DNA of 64,000 nt, from the NCBI GenBank assembly GCA_037176885.1, contig JAWWNJ010000042.1:1426001-1490000 (forward strand), given 5' to 3'. Below the pieces are notes generated by a model, which did no database searches, was not told where the DNA came from, and was given only the letters and a program-made list of their open reading frames with translations. The DNA comes from Favolaschia claudopus (Eukaryota; Basidiomycota; Agaricomycetes; Agaricales; Mycenaceae). This document shows, piece after piece, positions 23,354-36,549 of the stretch; the stretch's first letter is position 1; the number at the start of each line of letters is the position of its first letter. The position numbers and the translations under genes were made by a program.

Positions 23354-25011
23354 TTGTACAATCAGAGACCCGATGATCTGTTTCGTGTCGAATCGGTGTA
23401 AAATTGCAAGATTTCTACATTAGGTTACAAAAAGAGTGATCTACACGAAAGCGATTGTGATTTGCACCAAAAGATGATTGCTCCCAGACAAGGAAACAAA
23501 GCAAAACAGAAGGGTTGCGCGTGCCCGAGATGGAGGGGAAAATCCTTAGACTGAGGTCCGCGGTCCTGGCCAAGGTGCGTAGACTTTTGTGCACGAGCGC
23601 AGCCAACATTGGCTGGCATCGTGGTTATAGGCAACAGTATCTCTGTCTACGTTCAAGTCGGTAGCCTAAGTACCAGCACCAGGGGTGGGCGTATTCAGAC
23701 CACCTAGGGAAATGGGACCGACAAATGCGAGGCAGGGAATGAACAGCCTCCCTATGTGGACCCTCGATGCGAATACTTCGTATGTGTTCGTAATTTAGTC
23801 GCCTAATTAGGAAGGTTAAGCTGTAGACACAGTTTATTGGATGTGTTCATGATAAGACTTTCGAGTCGGCCCGAAGATACTCACCCGAGGAGCCACCCCC
23901 ACACGTACAAAGACCCGAATCCTGCACTGAGTGAACCAGCTCAGTGAAGTCTGGGCCGAGTTCAAATCCACCAGGGTATTGTAGAGTCTAAACATCTCAT
24001 TGCGAATAACTCCAAACGTCGAAAATCAACACACATACTGGAGCGGTGAACGAAGCAGTGTAGCTCCTACTAGTGCGGTGAAGGCAAATGCATCAAGACC
24101 GAGGTTCCGCACACCGGAGCTTGAGCTAGATGCTTTCAAAGTTTGAAGCGGACGGGAGTACTAAGAGATCTGTGGTACAGCCTCGTTCAATGCAAGTGTG
24201 GCACTGCGTTTAAATTGCGTTTTGACTGAGTGATCCGTCCTAATTTATCTGCGAAAGATTGCGAGCGACGTGGACAAGGATTCAGTTTGATAACATAGAG
24301 AATTGGGAGTCAATTTCTTCGGCAAATCAGAAAAAAAAAACGGCGGCACAACACCAGAGAGTTTCGAGGTATTGAGTCTTGAAGACCGAGTTGAGACATT
24401 ATACACTGGCAGTACTAAACCAAAGTGCCAGTGGCATCGTCGAAAGTTGGTAATTGGTCGAAAATGATACAAGTGCGGAGGCTCCGAGTCAGGCTCCTCA
24501 AGAAAGCGAAATCAAGGCAGTGGATAACTTCGAACCGTGCATATATAACATTGCGGCGATGCGAGTGAGGGCCAACTCGACGTTCGTTGGCAAATTGTGG
24601 CGATTCGGCTGCAGCGTGCTGGCTTGCTGCTGTTGTGCTGCTGGCAAGGGCGAGGATGGTGACTCGGAGCGGCAATCAAGTGACAGTGACAAGTGCCGTC
24701 CATGTTTTCCACGGACGCGATCATGTGATCCTCCCTCAACGCGATCGTCACGCATCGCTCCTTCCCTCTACCTTCATTCCTTCCTGATTTCATCGCGTGC
24801 CGTCGCTCTTTTCTCCCACATAAGTATGATATGAACGACTTCAACAACCACCAGAGTGCCTCGTCCCGCGTCTTACACATCCACTACTACGTTGCAGAGG
24901 TGTAGAGCTACCAGATATCATTCAAGACTAGGGCTGCTGCCAAGGATGATCACACTCTTTGGCGACGCTACATCCCATGTTGGCCGAAACATAACATACA
25001 AACTTGCAGAG
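23354..25011. other. intergenic; no gene supported
   Basis: I see no gene. One plus-strand frame near 24454-24834 includes a Cys-rich stretch (CSVLACCCCAAGKG) but has no support from splice structure or homology. Confidence 0.4.
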
Positions 25012-26071
25012 TGGGTTTTCAAAAGCGGTAGTATGTATCTTTGTCCTTGTTCTGACTCCTTATTTCTCAGTGATTGCTCTCATTTAGAATCGAAGTTCGA
25101 GCTCGATACCTATTCACTTTCACGGGGACTACGTGTTTACCTTCTTTTGAATCTGACAGTGATTCACGGTTGCGCAATGCGTACGTTTGAACATCGTAAA
25201 TTTCTACCGTGCTCTGACCCGTAACCCGCCCATGTAGCCATATGCCTCCCGACGTCTGCTCGTGAGCGCAATGGCTTTGAGGACGAAGTTGATTCGAAAT
25301 TTCTGGTGTTGAACTTAGAGAACGTTGAACACCGAGATCACCGAAATTCCCCGATCTCGGCGATCACCGAGAAACGCCAAGATGGCCAAGACTTTACTGA
25401 CTTTCGTGACTCGTCTTGTCTGCTGCCTGCATCTTGTCTTCATCGGCCTCCAAACGGCCCTCATGTATGCGGAGTTTCTTGCTCGAATCAGAATCGTTCA
25501 GCGAGACTCTCATGCGCCTTGTGACCCACCCACTCTCCCCTTTCGCAACTCGCTCAACATTTTGGCTTGGCTTTTGGTCCCAGAAACGGTCTATCAATGC
25601 TCTCCACTCTTCTTTTCTGCTTGGCTCCGTCAAGACCCTTGTTTTACACGTGTAGCATCCGCTGTATCGCGGTTGTTGCCGCCTGATAGAACTGCTCCCA
25701 GTCTCTTTGCAACTCTCCAACTACCGTTTCCGTCCTCTACCCTATTTTCTCGGAGATTTTCGAAGAACGAGAAGATAAGAAGAATACAGTTCAGTGCAGA
25801 AGCCGAAGGAGGCACCGGAGAAAAGGGAAGCATTGGCAGCCTGCAGGCTTCATTCGCCGTTATGGTCTTCGACCATCGTATTGAAATGCACCATTGGCAG
25901 CTTTGTCCGACATAGCAACAAGCTACAGCTCGACGTAATCTGTTATCTCGTGATGACCTATGCACATGGATTTTGGAGCTCGCTCTCCTCGCGCGTTCGG
26001 CGGCCCTGTGACCGTATAAAACCCCACAGCATCGACGATACAAGGCCAGGACGCTCTCAAACGACCTGACA
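25012..26071 (+). repeat. conserved 1.1-kb segment upstream of deuterolysin, copy 1
   Basis: This segment recurs at 35439-36549 and 45620-46736. It begins TTGCAGAGTGGGTTTTCAAA and runs into each deuterolysin start. Similarity to the other two copies is high by eye, with small indels. Both strands have open frames here (for example a 196-aa plus-strand frame at 25325-25915), but those frames are shifted between copies, so coding is doubtful. It probably carries the deuterolysin promoter. Confidence 0.8.
26015..26021 (+). promoter_or_regulatory. TATA box of deuterolysin copy 1
   Basis: TATAAAA lies 57 bases before the ATG. The same word sits 57 bases before the ATG in copy 2 (36493-36499) and copy 3 (46680-46686). 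Confidence 0.7.
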
Positions 26072-26786
26072 ATGCTCTTCGCCCCTTTTTTGACTCTCGC
26101 TCTCGCGTCCGCTGCCGTCGCTAGCCCCAACATGCGCACCGATTCGCTGTCGGTGGAGCTTTCGGCCGCTGCGAACAGCTTCAACTCTGTGGCCGACCTC
26201 GTCCTCACTGCGACTGTCAGCAACAATGGAGCGCAGAGCATCAAGGTTCTCAAGTATGGCACTATCCTTGACGGCGACCTCCCGACGCGCTCTTTTACTG
26301 TCACGCGCGACGACAAGGAGGTCGAGTTTACGGGTATTAAGGTGAGACGGACATCAGCGGCTATATATATATCATCCAGGCTCATTGGAGGCTCGCTGTT
26401 CTTCCATAGATCTCCGTATCCCTCGAGGACGCCGATGAGACCGCCTACGTCACTATTCCCGCCGGCGAAAGCGTTGTGGTCACTCACGACGGTGCGTTCA
26501 TGTTCTGATTTTCTCCGCATTGCTTAGTTTGATTAATTATTTATGGACAGTCTCTGCTCTGTTCGACTTTGCCGCGGCCGGGAAGGGTGCATTCACCTTC
26601 ACCCCAGTCACCACCTTCCAGAGTGCCCCCTCGGACGAGAAGGTTGCTGCTCGCTCCCAACTCACCGCCATCGAGGCCGCTGCAACTCCCATCACCATCT
26701 CCATCACCGGCGACGTCGCCAAAGTCGAGATGCTCTCCCGCCGTGCGACCGACATCTGCACCACCGCCAGCAGAAAGTCTTTCATC
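26072..26786 (+). pseudogene. deuterolysin (M35) copy 1, 3'-truncated
   Basis: The first three exons (26072-26341, 26410-26491, 26551-~26786) match the intact copy at 46737 exon for exon, including lengths 270 and 82. They encode the signal peptide, the propeptide and the first part of the mature region up to TASRKSFI. After that the sequence diverges and none of the later exons follow, so the zinc-binding HExxH region is absent. It cannot make an active protease. It still has a TATA box and normal splice sites. Confidence 0.85.
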
Positions 26787-27249
26787 GTATGTAGTTTGAA
26801 TATAATCGCTTTGACTTCCAAAAAAGGAAATTTCCAGCCACCGACACGCTCACCGCACGACTAAGCTCGCCGCGCGACCAAGGTCGCAAGCGACTTGCTA
26901 GCCCCCAACTTATAGCTTTTCGGAGCGCGTCTCAAAAGGATTTATTTTCTACTTACATACAACGGAGAAGAAAAATTTGATTTTGGACCCCTCACGAAGC
27001 CCGTTTCCCGCTCTGTTTAGGGCACCCTCTAGCGACGCTAATCTACCGCGAGGATCTCAGATCTAGATAATAACTACTGGGGCAAAGACCCTGAAATGTA
27101 CTGTACGTAGTGAAAATTACAAGTCAAAACTCACTCACCTGTATCAAGCGTCAAAATTGAAGTCCGTCTTGAATGATCAAGTTCTTCAAATCATCAGAGT
27201 CTTCAAATCGCAGTGTGAAGTCGACCCACTCACCGGATTGAAGCCCCAG
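26787..27249. other. spacer after deuterolysin copy 1
   Basis: Nothing recognisable as a gene. This is where homology to the deuterolysin gene stops. Confidence 0.4.
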
Positions 27250-29300
27250 AATCATTCAAAGAGTTGAATCAACTTGCCCTTGTCACCGGCGCCGTGAAGA
27301 ACTCCATAAGATCCGTCAGAATACAGGAGATAGGCAGTATTTATTAATACGCACCCATGGTCGCCGCGCAGCGAAGAAAAAATTCTTCTACCTCGCGGAC
27401 TTGGTAAATTTGAAGCTGTTGACGGTGAGGACTTGAACCTACAGGCCGCGCAGCGGAGGAAAAAAGCAGAATGGCACTCAAGATCAGTACTGGAACACCT
27501 CAAATACTCTACAGAAACGCACCTGAATACCAATGAGCTCCGAGGCTCTCGGTCGCGGGAACGCGAAATATCGAATTTCCGAAACAGCTGTTGGAGTTAT
27601 TGATGATGGAGTGGCCCGCGCAGCGGGAAGAAAAAAATCTAGTAGTCAAACTCAGTGTCAAAATGCTCCAGAATAGTACAATATACGCACCTGAATACCC
27701 AGGAGCTCGGATGCTTGGTCGCGGGAACAAGAAATCTCAAATTTCCCAAACGGGGTCTTGGCGTTGATGACGAAGAAGGGGCCCGCGCAGCGGGAAGCAA
27801 AAATTTCTGTAGGGTTGGAGTTAGTAAGGAATCAAGCAGAAGCAGGGGAAGAACACACGTCAACAAAGGCTGAAAGCGTCGCTCGGCGGACGCCGAAACC
27901 TGGAATTTCGACTCAAGGGCTTGATGTCGATGATGAAGGCCGCGCAGCGGGAAATTTTGGATTCTGGGACGTAGATTCAGTATAGAAACCATGTGAAATG
28001 AGAGGAGGTGAAGCGTACGATTGGGGTGGAGACATGGCTCAGCGGACGACGATATATCGAAGTTTGAAGTTGAGGCGGCGGCTACATTAATAGTGGTTGA
28101 AAGTATGAATAAGAGTTAAATGGGAAGCCACGTATCTTATCTGGAGAACAACCCGCTCGCGGGACGTCAATAGTATGGTAATCGACATGCGCGACGTGCG
28201 AGTGGGTTGGGTAAGCTGTTGGGTAACACATTGAAAGTATTTGAAACAAAAGAATGCAAAGCTTACCTCACCCAAATCAACCGACGTCAAGGAAAATTTG
28301 CCGTAAATCACAAAAGTCTGGTGGGAACTTGGGAAAAATCGTAAGACAAAGAGAATCTGAAGGGGAGGAATACCAAGCTCACCAGAATTTTCGCTCGCCG
28401 GACGGCGATATATCGTGTCGAAGCAAGGGCGCCGCTTCGCGGCGCCGCGCGGTATCGACAGCGACCCGGCACTTGATGAATACCTGCGGGCTGCAGGTCT
28501 CGCTGCTTAAAAAGTCGGGGGGTTGCATTAGCCTGCCGGCGGCTCAAAATTTTCAGAAAAAACGCTTCGAAAGGGCGAAAATTTGAAGCAAAAGATGACT
28601 CACCGAGGTCCCGCTCGCGGGACGTCGATACGTCGTGTCGAGGTATAGCGCCGCGGCGCGGCGGTGACGGCCGCAATAGCCCAAGCGTCGGTGAATAGTG
28701 GCGGGACTTGCTGCTTTACGCGTCGGGGGCGGGTTTTGCCTGCCGGCGGCCAAAACCTTTGAAAAACCTCGTCAAAAAGATGAAAAATTGAAGCAAAAGA
28801 GAACTTACTTGAGAAAGTTCCGCTCGCGGGACGTCGATACGGCGTGTCGAGGCAATAGCGCCGCTGTGCAGCGCGGCGGTGTCGGCGGCAACAGCCCCGG
28901 CATCGGGAAACAGCGGGGGACTCGATGCTTCACGCGTCGGGGCGCGGGATTAGCCTGCCGGCGGCCAAAACCTTTGGAAAAAAGGGTCAAGAAAGCAAGA
29001 AAAACTGAATTATTTGTGTACTTACTCGAAGTCGTCGTGTCAACACAACATCGGCGGGGTTTGTGCACGAGACCGGTTGCTGGGGTTGCTGAGGAGGTGG
29101 ATTGAGAATGAGAGGTGGGAGGAACGGAGGGAAAAAACTCACGACGGAAATTTCTGAGAGTCAAAGTGGGGGAAGGTGGTGGAGGAAAGGAAGAGTGGGT
29201 TAGTTTGGTCGTGTTAGATCCACACTTGCTTGAACGGCGTCGGCTGAGTAGCTCCGTCGCAACACAATCAGTGAAATTTTCAAGTAACGTTGTTTTTGTA
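27250..29300 (-). other. minus-strand array of exon-like modules (unit A), coding status unclear
   Basis: Read on the minus strand, blocks of about 100-200 bp alternate with intron-like stretches of about 50 bp that start GTGCGT, GTAAGT or GTGAGT and end AG. Two neighbouring blocks near 27600-27800 are both 116 bp with a 52-bp spacer. Each block has a GC hairpin (CCCGCTGCGCGGG or GGCGCCGCTTCGCGGCGCC) and ends with CGTCCSGCRAGCG before the donor. In one frame this gives R-P-A-S-G, preceded in several blocks by R-R-A-A-x-R-R. The frame is not kept through all blocks. Related blocks are at 37700-39470. I do not know this structure; options are a fast-evolving multi-exon gene, a decayed gene or a spliced structured RNA. 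Confidence 0.5.
28428..28446. repeat. perfect hairpin GGCGCCGC-TTC-GCGGCGCC
   Basis: Eight-base arms with a three-base loop, inside one module of the unit A minus-strand array. Similar hairpins lie at 27782-27794 (CCCGC-GCA-GCGGG), 38433-38449 and 39001-39017. Confidence 0.85.
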
Positions 29301-30049
29301 TGAATCACCATCCGAAGTTGATAATTACGACGCGACTCATGCGTGTCGGGCGCCGCACTGAATCAAAGTTGTCGGTTTTTCAGCTTCCTGAGCATTGGAG
29401 TTACCTGCGTCGAACATGTTCCACAGCCAGATGTAGTCAAAACAAAAATAATGGGAAGGAATCAGAGCGTTGAGTTGAATTAGGCGGCGCGGAGGATAAC
29501 CGTGACGTTGCGTCAAACGATACGCGTCAATGATTCGCGCATCGAAATTTTCATGAGCAGCGCGCACTTGGTGCGACGACGTGCAAGAAATGTGTTTGAC
29601 TCTGTTCGAGAGCAGGCACGCACCAGACAGAATACACGAGAGGGATTGAGGCAAGGCTGAAGAGCGAATTGTTCAGCGACCCTGAGGAAGGTATGTGTAC
29701 CTGGCCAGACCTAGCCGTAATTCCAAAATTTCAGAATCAAGTATGATGGTACTTACATGACTGATTCGCGTTGGAGTCAGACGATTCATCGGAGATTCCT
29801 TCGAGCCTCTACCTTTCAAGAGACCTTCAACGATTCCCTGTGCCTGAGCTCACTCTTGAATCCTTTCAGCCAAAGTACAGATTCAGAAAGACCGCAAGAG
29901 CAACAAGCACGGTGTTTGGAGAAGCAAGTGAGAAGCATCAAATTTTTCGTAAAGCAGACAGCCGAAGTTGAATGGTCGCCCAGAGAAGCACACGACATGC
30001 CAACGACATGCGCGAGCCAGCTCACAGTTGTCGAAATATGCCCATGGAA
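29301..30049. other. spacer between divergent arrays, unit A
   Basis: No gene recognised. It separates the minus-strand and plus-strand arrays and may hold a two-way promoter. Confidence 0.35.
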
Positions 30050-33000
30050 TTAGATACCGCGGTTTTCAGTCGATTTGCCGTCCAGACGCGTTGCGGGCGC
30101 GTGAGCGCGCCATGCCGAGATGTTGACGCTTGGCGCTGGCGGGCTGGTCGTGGGCAAAGAGCAAGGAAGAACTCGTGGCGGTGTTGGCCGCTGCGATCAG
30201 ATCAATCATATCCTCGCTCAAACAGGAAATTCCGAACATTGGCTTTTACCACCACCATCGACATCTGCGCGCCCGGGGTTCCGCTGCCCTCACAGCTCAG
30301 GTGTGTACCTCTACATACTTCTGCTTCCAAACTGTCTGTCTCTGACCTTTCTTTGCTCAGGAACACCCGCAAAACGGCAAAACGGGCACTTACACACATT
30401 TTCAAAAATCACCGTCTGGACGGCGTCTATCCCCTGCAACATGACTCAGAATCTACGGTACCGGTAGCGAACGGTTACCCACGACGTCGGAGAGCGTTCT
30501 GGAGCAATCGGAGCAATTTGGAGCGCAGTTGAGATCGGAAGATTCCAGGTGTGTTGCAAAATGCCTCGCTTCCATAGCCCCGTGAAGCTGACACACGGGT
30601 GTCTTGGCAGTTGGAATTTTGTTTTTTGTGCTGAATCTACGCGGTCCTGCTCGCCACCAACTCGCAGCGCCGTCTCTACGTCCCAATCGACGATTCACCC
30701 CCTATTCCAACCCTCTGCTTTCCTCGATATTTTCCCCCCTCCACCCCGGCGGTACGACCCTGAATGTCACATCATCAGTCACACGGATCTTGTCCGACGT
30801 GCGTGGAATTTCTGTGGATCTCGTTGCTAACTTATGAATATTTTCGAGTTCGCCGTCGACTTCTTCAATTTCCGACATTCCGATTGAATGAGTCGGCGCT
30901 CCGCATTATTCGGACACGGGCTGTCGATCCCGAAGAATGCGCGGAAGATTTGCTGAGCTGAATTGCGTTGGAGGGCCGGTGGAAGGGTATTTAGGTGAGT
31001 CGGCAGCGTTGAGTTTGATTATGGGTTACCGCCCACATCCCACATCCCTCCCTTCACCCCTTCCTTTCTATTCAAACTTCACCTCTATTGACTCTGCTAT
31101 CCAAAATCGCTTCAATCTCATTCACTCCCCTTTCCATTCCTTCAATTCGACGCTTTTGCCCTTCAACTCCCCTTTCGGACTTATTCGGCTTTTTGTCGCT
31201 CAAGTCAATGACTTGTATTTTGTGACTTCAACCTGACCTCTTCTTCTGTCTTTAACAAACTCTTACTCTTGTTTTTTGATTCTAGGCTCTACAATCCACT
31301 TCAGTAGCCTGAATGGTGCGCTCTCTTCTATTCAAATTCAAGTAACTAACCTTGCACTTGGCGCCGTTCAACCAATTACCTGAACACACACATACCTTGA
31401 CCAACAACCAACAACACATCCATTTGTGAGTACCTATCTTCTCATTCATTAGCTTTCGTTCTGATTACAAGAAGTCTTAACCTATTCAATTCAACCTTGA
31501 CTCCCTTCATTCTTGCATCGTATCATCTTCCTTCAATTCCCTTTCAATCTTACTGATAGTATTTCGAAACTAGGCCTCTTTGACTTTGTTCCGCAATGTC
31601 ATCTTTGAAGGATTGGGGTCACCGATGGACTGGGACTGCGAGGATTGAGGTTGATTTTGAGATTCCCGGTGAATAAGGTGCGTGTATTGGCTTCGGTTCC
31701 TTCTCGTTGACTTTTACTGACTACTTTGCAACTAGGTCTTCAATCAATCGTCTTGTAACCTCGAACTCTGTGAATGTACACGGGTAAGCAACGAATCTAT
31801 TCGATTTCGTTCGGAATTTAACCTTTGTGTTGAAGGTATTGTCAGATATTCGCCTCAAAGCGCCGATTCGGTCTATGGTGCGCATAACTACTTCTTCAAC
31901 CTTATCTTCATCACACTCGAATGCTCGCTAACTTGAACATTTAGGCCGAAACTACGACTATTTGAATTCGAGTTTGAATGTACCCTGGTAAGTAACGTTT
32001 CAACCCGTCTTCGTTCTATGTATATCTGACGTTGCTACTGTACTCTAGCTATCGTTCAATACTCGGCTCGCTTCGGCGCCTTGGTAAGTCACTAAACCGA
32101 GCTTGCTTCTAACTCTGCTGACTACATTCATTCAGGATATATATGTTTGAAGGATTGGGTTAGAGATGTGAGGGAACGTTGACGTTGGGGTTGAAGTTGA
32201 GGTTCAACAAAGGTGCGCAATCCATTCATTCGAGTCTCTTACCTTATCTCTAATGCTTTCCTTATCCCCAGCCCTTGCTCAATCGAAACCACACCATTAT
32301 CTACCGAGACTATGACGGTGCGCACTAATCTTTCTTCGCTTTTCACTTCACACTTGAATGCTCGCTGGCTTCAATCTTGACTATATCTAGGCCGAAACTC
32401 CGACCGTTTGAATTCGACTTCAAATCCACCTTCCGCTTTCACTTCAACGCTAAACTTATCCAACTATTGTGAGTCAATTCCGTGTATGTCGTCGAAACGC
32501 AACGCTGACAGACTTCGTTTTTGAAAGCTAACCCTAGTTGTGGTCTTTCAACGAATACTTACCCGCGAGACCGGAACTATAACGGTGCGTTCAATACTTC
32601 ACACGCGACTGCTTGCTGACTTACCCTTCGCATTCAGGTAGGCCGAGACTATGCCGGTTTGAATCCACATTCAACGTCGCCCTTTCCTGTCTCTTTCAAT
32701 TGAATGCCGAAACTATGCCCGAATTGTGAGTCAATTCTACTATAATCCTTGAAACGATGACCGACTGACTGCAATTTTGACTCTGTTGAAGGGCCGAGAC
32801 CATGTCGTTTGATTTGAATCGCGCGCGCGCAAGCGCGCAACGTTCTGAAAAGGTAACCAAGTGCTGACTCGAGCGTGGACTGACCCTAACCTTCAACAGT
32901 GTCTTCAAGGTGAGCTTTCCTTTGATAGCTTTTCACTTGTTTCGATTACTACTTACCTTTGAGCAAAGGAAGTGACTTGAACTGTTTGAAGTATCGACGT

Positions 33001-33900
33001 CTCGTTCGTTAAGTATCCGTCGAGTTGAATTGAAGGTGAGTTCAATCCACTTCGACTTGTTTGGTTTCATCTTCACCTCTCCCATAGTGACCTTCGTATA
33101 TTCGATACACTCACATTATGATCGTTGAAAGTGAGTCCTATTCAGCTATTTCAATTTGTTCAACACTGACCATTTGAACAGTGTTCATCTTATCCTTCGC
33201 CGCTGACAATGTGCAATGAGATTCGCATTTCGACTGGTTAGCGCAGTGACCGCCGGTAAGCAATTTATTCAACATCCTTACATTCATTTCAATCTTTTTC
33301 TGACTTGTTTTCTCCCTAGCCAGTCTCGCGATTCCTATTTCCAAGTCTAGTGAGTTCAACTTCGAGGTTCCTCTTATTGAATTCATTCGTTTCAGTCGAC
33401 GCTCGGCGAGTTAAACCTCACCTCGAGTGAGATGGTTGAGGACTTCGATGAGTTTTCCTTCGTTTCGTTCTCGTTTCGTTTCGAATCTCTTTGAATTCAA
33501 CTTAACTATTAGTATAGAGTCGTTACTCAACTTCAACCGCGCTCTAACACAAATTCTGGTGAGTTATTGTCGGTTTTTCTATCTTGTTCTTTCGCTTCGT
33601 TCCGTTACGCTGCATTTCAAGGTCAACGCGCCGGATCTCTCTCTTGCGGAATTGATTAAAAGTGAGTTTCAATGCTGTTCTTACTGACTGACTTGCTCAA
33701 TTTCTTTGAATCTGGCTTTCTTCTGCAGGATTAAGTTGAATGGCGCTCATCTTACATGTTTGTGAGTAATTTCCGTTCAATACCTTTCTCCCGATTCGCG
33801 CTGACTCAAACTGTCTGACTTGTCAGTGCAGTCGCATTCAAGCGGGAATTGTAAGTCTTAATTCCGACCCGATTCTTCACTAATTCGTCTTGCGCAGAAG
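30050..33900 (+). other. plus-strand array of short exon-like modules (unit A)
   Basis: From about 31000 the plus strand is pyrimidine-rich and shows a regular alternation of exon-like pieces of about 35-100 bp and intron-like pieces of about 50-65 bp, with GTGCGC, GTAAGT or GTGAGT donors, CTGAC/CTAAC branch-like words and CAG/TAG acceptors. Many pieces start with a variant of GCCGAAACTATGACGGTTTG (for example near 31945, 32392 and 32641), which in one frame reads P-K-L-R-P-F-E-F. Stop codons and indels prevent a single long frame. The same order of pieces is found at 40000-44060. I do not recognise the product. Confidence 0.5.
32823..32838 (+). repeat. GCGCGC hairpin with GCAA loop
   Basis: GCGCGC-GCAA-GCGCGC; a GNRA-type tetraloop if transcribed. 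The matching site in unit B (42999-43014) keeps both arms but has loop ACAA. Confidence 0.7.
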
Positions 33901-33932
33901 TTGTCAAAAAATCGATATATTAGTTTGAATAG

Positions 33933-35438
33933 CTAATTTACATAGTACGTACATACGCCGCGCCGCAGTCCCGCGCCTGCGCCAATTCCGTCGGCGCGAC
34001 GAATCAGGCGTTCGCTCGGACGCGCCGAAACGAACGCACTGATGCCGCGGTAACGAGCCGTGAGCTCAGGGGCCGGGTCAGTGCTCAGTGGGGGGTTTTG
34101 CGGACGGAGTCGGCGTGGTACCGCGTAGGAAGTTGACGGCGGCGCGTGATCTGGATACGGGAGAAAGACGAAGTGAGTTTGACTTTGTTTTCGTCGATTT
34201 GAAGAGAAACTCACAAGTTTCGAGGCAGCGCGCGCGCGTTTCGGCGCCGGATGGGTTTTGAAGCGGGGAGCGGCGGGATTCGGGCGGCGTACGAGTGCGG
34301 GGAGGCGTCGAGACGGGTAGTCGAGCGCGTAGGTGGTTTTGATTTTGAGGTTTGGGGGTTATCCGACGAATGGGGAGGGGCGGGAGTGCTGTGTTGGCGC
34401 GGGGAAATGTCTTGAAGGGGTTGAGGGTGGAGTGGGCGGCGGTGAGGCGCGAGGCGCGAGCTCTTGAGCGTCGTGGGAACGAGGGGGTGTCGATCGCCTC
34501 GGCGGATTTGACGAATTAGACGCTGGCTCGGACGCTGGCGCTTAGCGGGGGTTTTCCGGCGTGGGAGAGGAAGCGGAAGTTGCACGGGGGTTGGGACGAG
34601 GCGTAGGCGAGTCGAGGAAGCCGATTCGTCGCCTTGCGGGTTGTTCGGCGCGTGAACGAGTTGCGGCGGCGGCATGGAGTTTGCCGTATGTAGGTAGAGT
34701 TTGATGTGCGAAGATTTTGGCGCGGCGTGTGGGGGTGGCGACGAATCTTGAAGGTATTGAGGATGGGAGGTGGAGTGGGCGACGAAGAAGGGTGGGTGGG
34801 TCGAGTAAATGGTGATGGCGGGTGTGGGAGTTGAGAGCGGAGGGGTTGAGGGTGAGGGTGAGGGTGAGAAAGCGACTTGAAGTCGCGCTGAGAATGAAGG
34901 GGAGGAATGCGGAGGCGTCCAGAGGAGAGTCGGGGAAAGCAAATCGGCGGCATTGGGTTGTGGGGTTGCGTGGTAAAAGGCAGCGGTATGGTGCGCGTAG
35001 CGACGTGGCGTCAGGGAGTGAGTCGGGGGGAGGAAATCAGCGCGTCGGAAGGCGGATGTCGTCGATGACGTGGCAATGAGCGGAGCGGGGCGTTGAGGAA
35101 AAGTCGGAGCGGGTGAGCGGGAGGCGACTGGAGAGGAGAGCGTGGTATTGCGTGACGAGGATCACTGCCAGTGGGGGAAGCGGGAGGTCAGTATGGATTA
35201 GCGAGACACGAGAGCGTAGCGGACGCACCTCGATAACGTGGATCTGATGGGGTTGACGCGGTAGTCAGATCTAGTCGGACATTAAAGTGAGTGAATGCTT
35301 GAGGGAGGAGCGGCGTAGACAGACGGAGAGAGGGCGGCGAGGGCGGAGAGACGAGGGGAGAGCGACGTGGCGACTGTGTGCGAGTGTTTGCGTCATGACA
35401 TCACTGGTACTCACGGTCGGCGGACACGGCGATACGGA
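33933..35438 (-). other. GC-rich segment with Pro/Ser/Arg-rich open frames (unit A)
   Basis: On the minus strand, frames of up to 243 aa (34211-34942) are open but low in complexity (Pro, Ser, His, Arg), and overlapping frames are open too, so base composition may explain them. A donor (TT-GTGAGT) at the end of that frame and an acceptor (TATCCAG) 60 bases on suggest splicing. The stretch KTPAKRQRPSQRLIRQ occurs in it, and in unit B it occurs twice, hinting at duplicated coding exons. A 226-aa frame in unit B (44729-45409) is interrupted here by one base change near 35037. Function unknown. Confidence 0.4.
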
Positions 35439-36549
35439 CTTTGCAGAGTGGGTTTTCAAAGCGGTAGTATGTACTTATCTTTGTCCTTGGTCTGACTCCT
35501 TATATATCAGTGATTGCTCTCATTGAGGACCGAAGCTCAGGCTCAATACCTATTCACTTTCACGGGGACTATGTGTTTACCTTCTTTGAATTTGACAGTG
35601 ATTCACGGTTGCGTACGTTTGAACATCGTAAATTTCTACCGTTCTCTGACCCGTAATCCGCTCATCTAGCAATATCAAGGCATATGCCTCCCGACGTCTG
35701 CTCGTGAGTGCAATGGCTTTGAAGACGAAGTTGATTCGAAATCTCTGGTGTTGAACTTGAACACGGAGATCACCGAAATTCCCCGATCTCGGCGATCACC
35801 GAGAAACGCCAAGGTGGCCAAGACTTTACTGACTTTCCTCTTGCCTTCACCTGCATCTTGTCTTCATCGACCTCCGAACGGCCCTCACGTATGCGGAGCC
35901 TCTTGCTCGAATCAGAATCGTTCAACGAGACTCTCATGCGCCTTGTGACCCATCCACCCTCCCCTTTCGCAACTCGGTCAACACATTTCGGCTTGGCTTT
36001 TGGTCCCAGAAACGGTCTATCAATGCTCTCCACTCTTCTTTTCTGCTTGGCTCCGTCAAGACCCTTGTTCTACACGTGTAGCATCCGCTGTATCGCGGTT
36101 GTTGCCGCCTGATAGAACTGCTCCCAGTCTCTCTGCAATTCTCCAGCTACCGTTTCCGTCCTCTACCCTATTTTCTCGGAGATTTTCGAAGAACGAGAAG
36201 ATAAGAAGAATACAGTTCAGTGCGGAAGCCGAAGGAGGCACCGGAGAAACGAGAAGCATTGGCAGCCTGCAGGCTTCATTCGCCGTTATGGTCTTCGACC
36301 ATCGTATTGAAATGCACCATTGGCAGCTTTGTCCGACATAGCAACAAGTTAGAACTCGGCGCAATCTGCTATCTCGTGACGACCTATGCACATGGATTTT
36401 GGAGCTCGCCCTCCTCGCACGTTCGGCGGCCCTGTGTCTCCTTTTGCTCTGGCTTTGTTTTGTCCACATGTTGCCTCGAGATAAGATGACCATATAAAAC
36501 CCCACAGCATCGACGATACAAGGCCAGGACACTCTCAAACGACCTGACA
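35439..36549 (+). repeat. conserved segment upstream of deuterolysin, copy 2
   Basis: Same as 25012-26071 and 45620-46736, and closer to the latter. It includes the TATA box at 36493-36499. Confidence 0.8.

Noticed and set aside
25325..25915. 196-aa plus-strand frame upstream of deuterolysin copy 1
   Set aside because: The matching frames in copies 2 and 3 are shorter and shifted by small indels, so there is no sign of coding constraint.
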